This document shows positions 62,866-64,000 of a DNA stretch of 64,000 nucleotides, piece after piece; position 1 is the first letter of the stretch, and the number at the start of each line of letters is the position of its first letter. The DNA comes from Vibrio sp. SCSIO 43135. Its GTDB lineage: Bacteria; Pseudomonadota; Gammaproteobacteria; Enterobacterales; Vibrionaceae. The translations under genes were made by a program, and so were the position numbers. Where the stretch lies: contig NZ_CP071860.1 of NCBI RefSeq assembly GCF_023716665.1, positions 124,001 to 188,000 of the forward strand, in the 5' to 3' direction. Under the pieces are notes generated by a model. It worked only from the letters and a program-made list of their open reading frames with translations, made no database searches and was not told the DNA's origin.

Positions 62866-64000
62866 ATGAAGTTTAAGTTTCAAAATATACCTATTTTGTA
62901 TCAGGTACTTGCACCTGTAGGTTTAGCTATCGTGTTATTCGTTATAGCAGTAGCATTTTCAAATAATAAGCTAAGTGATACTTTAAATAATTCACAACTG
63001 TCTTCGGACACCGTTGAATATTCATCTTACATACAAGAAGCCGAAAGAATTGTGTGGCGTATCCGAATGGCTGCAAACCAGGTGCTGGCTGGTGATAAGC
63101 AATGGGATGATTTTTATTCGGAACTGGTTGGCCACCAAGAACAGCTTGCCCAGCGTTTCTCAAGCGTTAGAACTTCTCCTGTGTTCAATAGTGATGCTGA
63201 TAGCCAAGTCAAAAGCATTGAGAATGGTGTTGTCGCTTATGAAAAGCAGATGAAAGAGATTCACAGTTTAAAAAGGGAAGTCGAGCGTGAGTATTCGTCG
63301 CTGCCATGGATTTACGAGAAAATCAACGAAACAGATGCGATGGTTTTATCGAATAGCACCTTAACCGAATACGACAGACAAGAATGGTTTTCGGCTAAAG
63401 AGCAGTTATTTATCCAATCAACTCAAGCGCAAACGTACTTTGGTGAGTTGATGAAGATATATAACCCGGAAAGCCAAGAGAAGCTAGATAATGCATTAGC
63501 TAATTTGGGTAAAATTATCGTTGACCTTGATAACCCGATTGTAGAACAGAACATTAGTAATGTGCTCAAGGACTACTTAGCTGCGGTTGGTAGAATTAAC
63601 AATATTAACCGTCAGATTTTTAGTCAAGAAGAACAACTTGCTGCTCTCGGGTTGTCGCTGCGCCAAAGTGTCAGCAAGTTATCGAGCCAAGCTGATGAAC
63701 GAGCAGGCTTAGCGTCAGAGCAAAGCTTAGTACTGATTAGTGACACGCAGTCTATGTTGATGGTTGCGGTACTTGTGGCCTCTATGTTGGCGGCTTTAGG
63801 TGGCGTGCTGTGTGCCAGCCGCATTAAAGCAAACTTAACTAGCTTACAAGTGGTGATTGAATCCGTCTCTCGAGGGGAGCTGTATAGCAAAGTTAATGTT
63901 GATGCGACCAACGAAATCGGCTCATTATGTAAAAATACAGATAGCACAATTGACTCTCTGAACAGCACGGTAGGTAACTTGCGTAATGTGGGCACTGAGG
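62866..64000 (+). CDS. Methyl-accepting chemotaxis protein (copy 2, cut by the window end)
   Basis: The first 378 codons of a chemoreceptor that continues beyond the window. The start matches copy 1 ([20 protein letters not shown]), as does the periplasmic block [16 protein letters not shown], and a second helix lies near 290-312. After HAMP, DNA identity to copy 1 becomes very high near the end (compare 63956-64000 with 59409-59453). The middle of the sensor is diverged from copy 1, which suggests a different ligand with the same signalling output. Confidence 0.93.
   Translation, partial: MKFKFQNIPILYQVLAPVGLAIVLFVIAVAFSNNKLSDTLNNSQLSSDTVEYSSYIQEAERIVWRIRMAANQVLAGDKQWDDFYSELVGHQEQLAQRFSSVRTSPVFNSDADSQVKSIENGVVAYEKQMKEIHSLKREVEREYSSLPWIYEKINETDAMVLSNSTLTEYDRQEWFSAKEQLFIQSTQAQTYFGELMKIYNPESQEKLDNALANLGKIIVDLDNPIVEQNISNVLKDYLAAVGRINNINRQIFSQEEQLAALGLSLRQSVSKLSSQADERAGLASEQSLVLISDTQSMLMVAVLVASMLAALGGVLCASRIKANLTSLQVVIESVSRGELYSKVNVDATNEIGSLCKNTDSTIDSLNSTVGNLRNVGTE

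Overview
The window looks like chromosomal DNA of a marine gamma-proteobacterium of the genus Vibrio, probably the smaller chromosome; the species is not resolved. Support comes from a Qrr-type quorum-sensing small RNA with its sigma-54 promoter and LuxO-type boxes, two Vibrio-style short mobile repeats with TA-type ends, sodium-coupled transporters (PutP, SstT, GltS, NhaD), and a maltose/glycogen cluster with LamB and MalM. There is no rRNA or tRNA gene, no CRISPR array, no intact insertion sequence and no prophage. Most genes have ordinary Vibrio-like composition.

Layout. 1-8.2 kb: proline use. An AraC-type regulator, putA without the N-terminal DNA-binding domain, a separate gene for the PutA C-terminal domain, putP, a small zinc-ribbon protein and an Lrp/AsnC regulator. 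8.2-11.8 kb: a DUF445 membrane protein, an M23 peptidase whose 3' end overlaps a bactofilin gene by 97 bp, and a Sel1-repeat protein. 11.8-17.1 kb (minus strand): sstT, a second RsgA-type GTPase, a copper-delivery operon (PCuAC, SCO, small membrane-anchored protein) and a DUF368 protein. 17.4-19.2 kb: the qrr gene and gltS. 19.3-31 kb: a PilZ protein, a kinase-like phosphotransferase, an EEP-family phosphatase/nuclease, two MFS carriers, LysR and GlxA-type regulators, a rhodanese/GST pair and a KefG/KefB-type potassium efflux pair.

31-35.9 kb: a 268-bp MITE-like element, a TauE/SafE exporter, an ABM protein, YccF, a 721-residue anchored protein of unknown function and a small outer-membrane-like protein. 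36.2-43.6 kb: starch/maltose use, with a LysR regulator, glgX, lamB, malM and a cytoplasmic alpha-amylase; several MalT-like boxes lie between glgX and lamB. 43.8-55.7 kb: an M28 peptidase lipoprotein, nagB, DUF3081, the divergent maoP/hdfR pair, an alkylation-repair pair (Ada-AlkA fusion and Ogt), a lipoprotein, nhaD, and a yjiH-yjiG-M20 peptidase operon.

55.7-64 kb is the most unusual part. A duplicated module carries two proteins that join an OmpR/ToxR-type winged helix to a membrane-spanning, two-cysteine periplasmic segment and a cytoplasmic EAL (c-di-GMP phosphodiesterase) domain. Each is followed by a methyl-accepting chemotaxis protein, the second cut by the window end. A small CxxC protein sits in the second copy. 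The two EAL proteins align almost without gaps (578 and 577 residues), have near-identical recognition helices and differ at key EAL positions. The arrangement suggests coupled envelope sensing, transcription, c-di-GMP turnover and chemotaxis, but that is inference.
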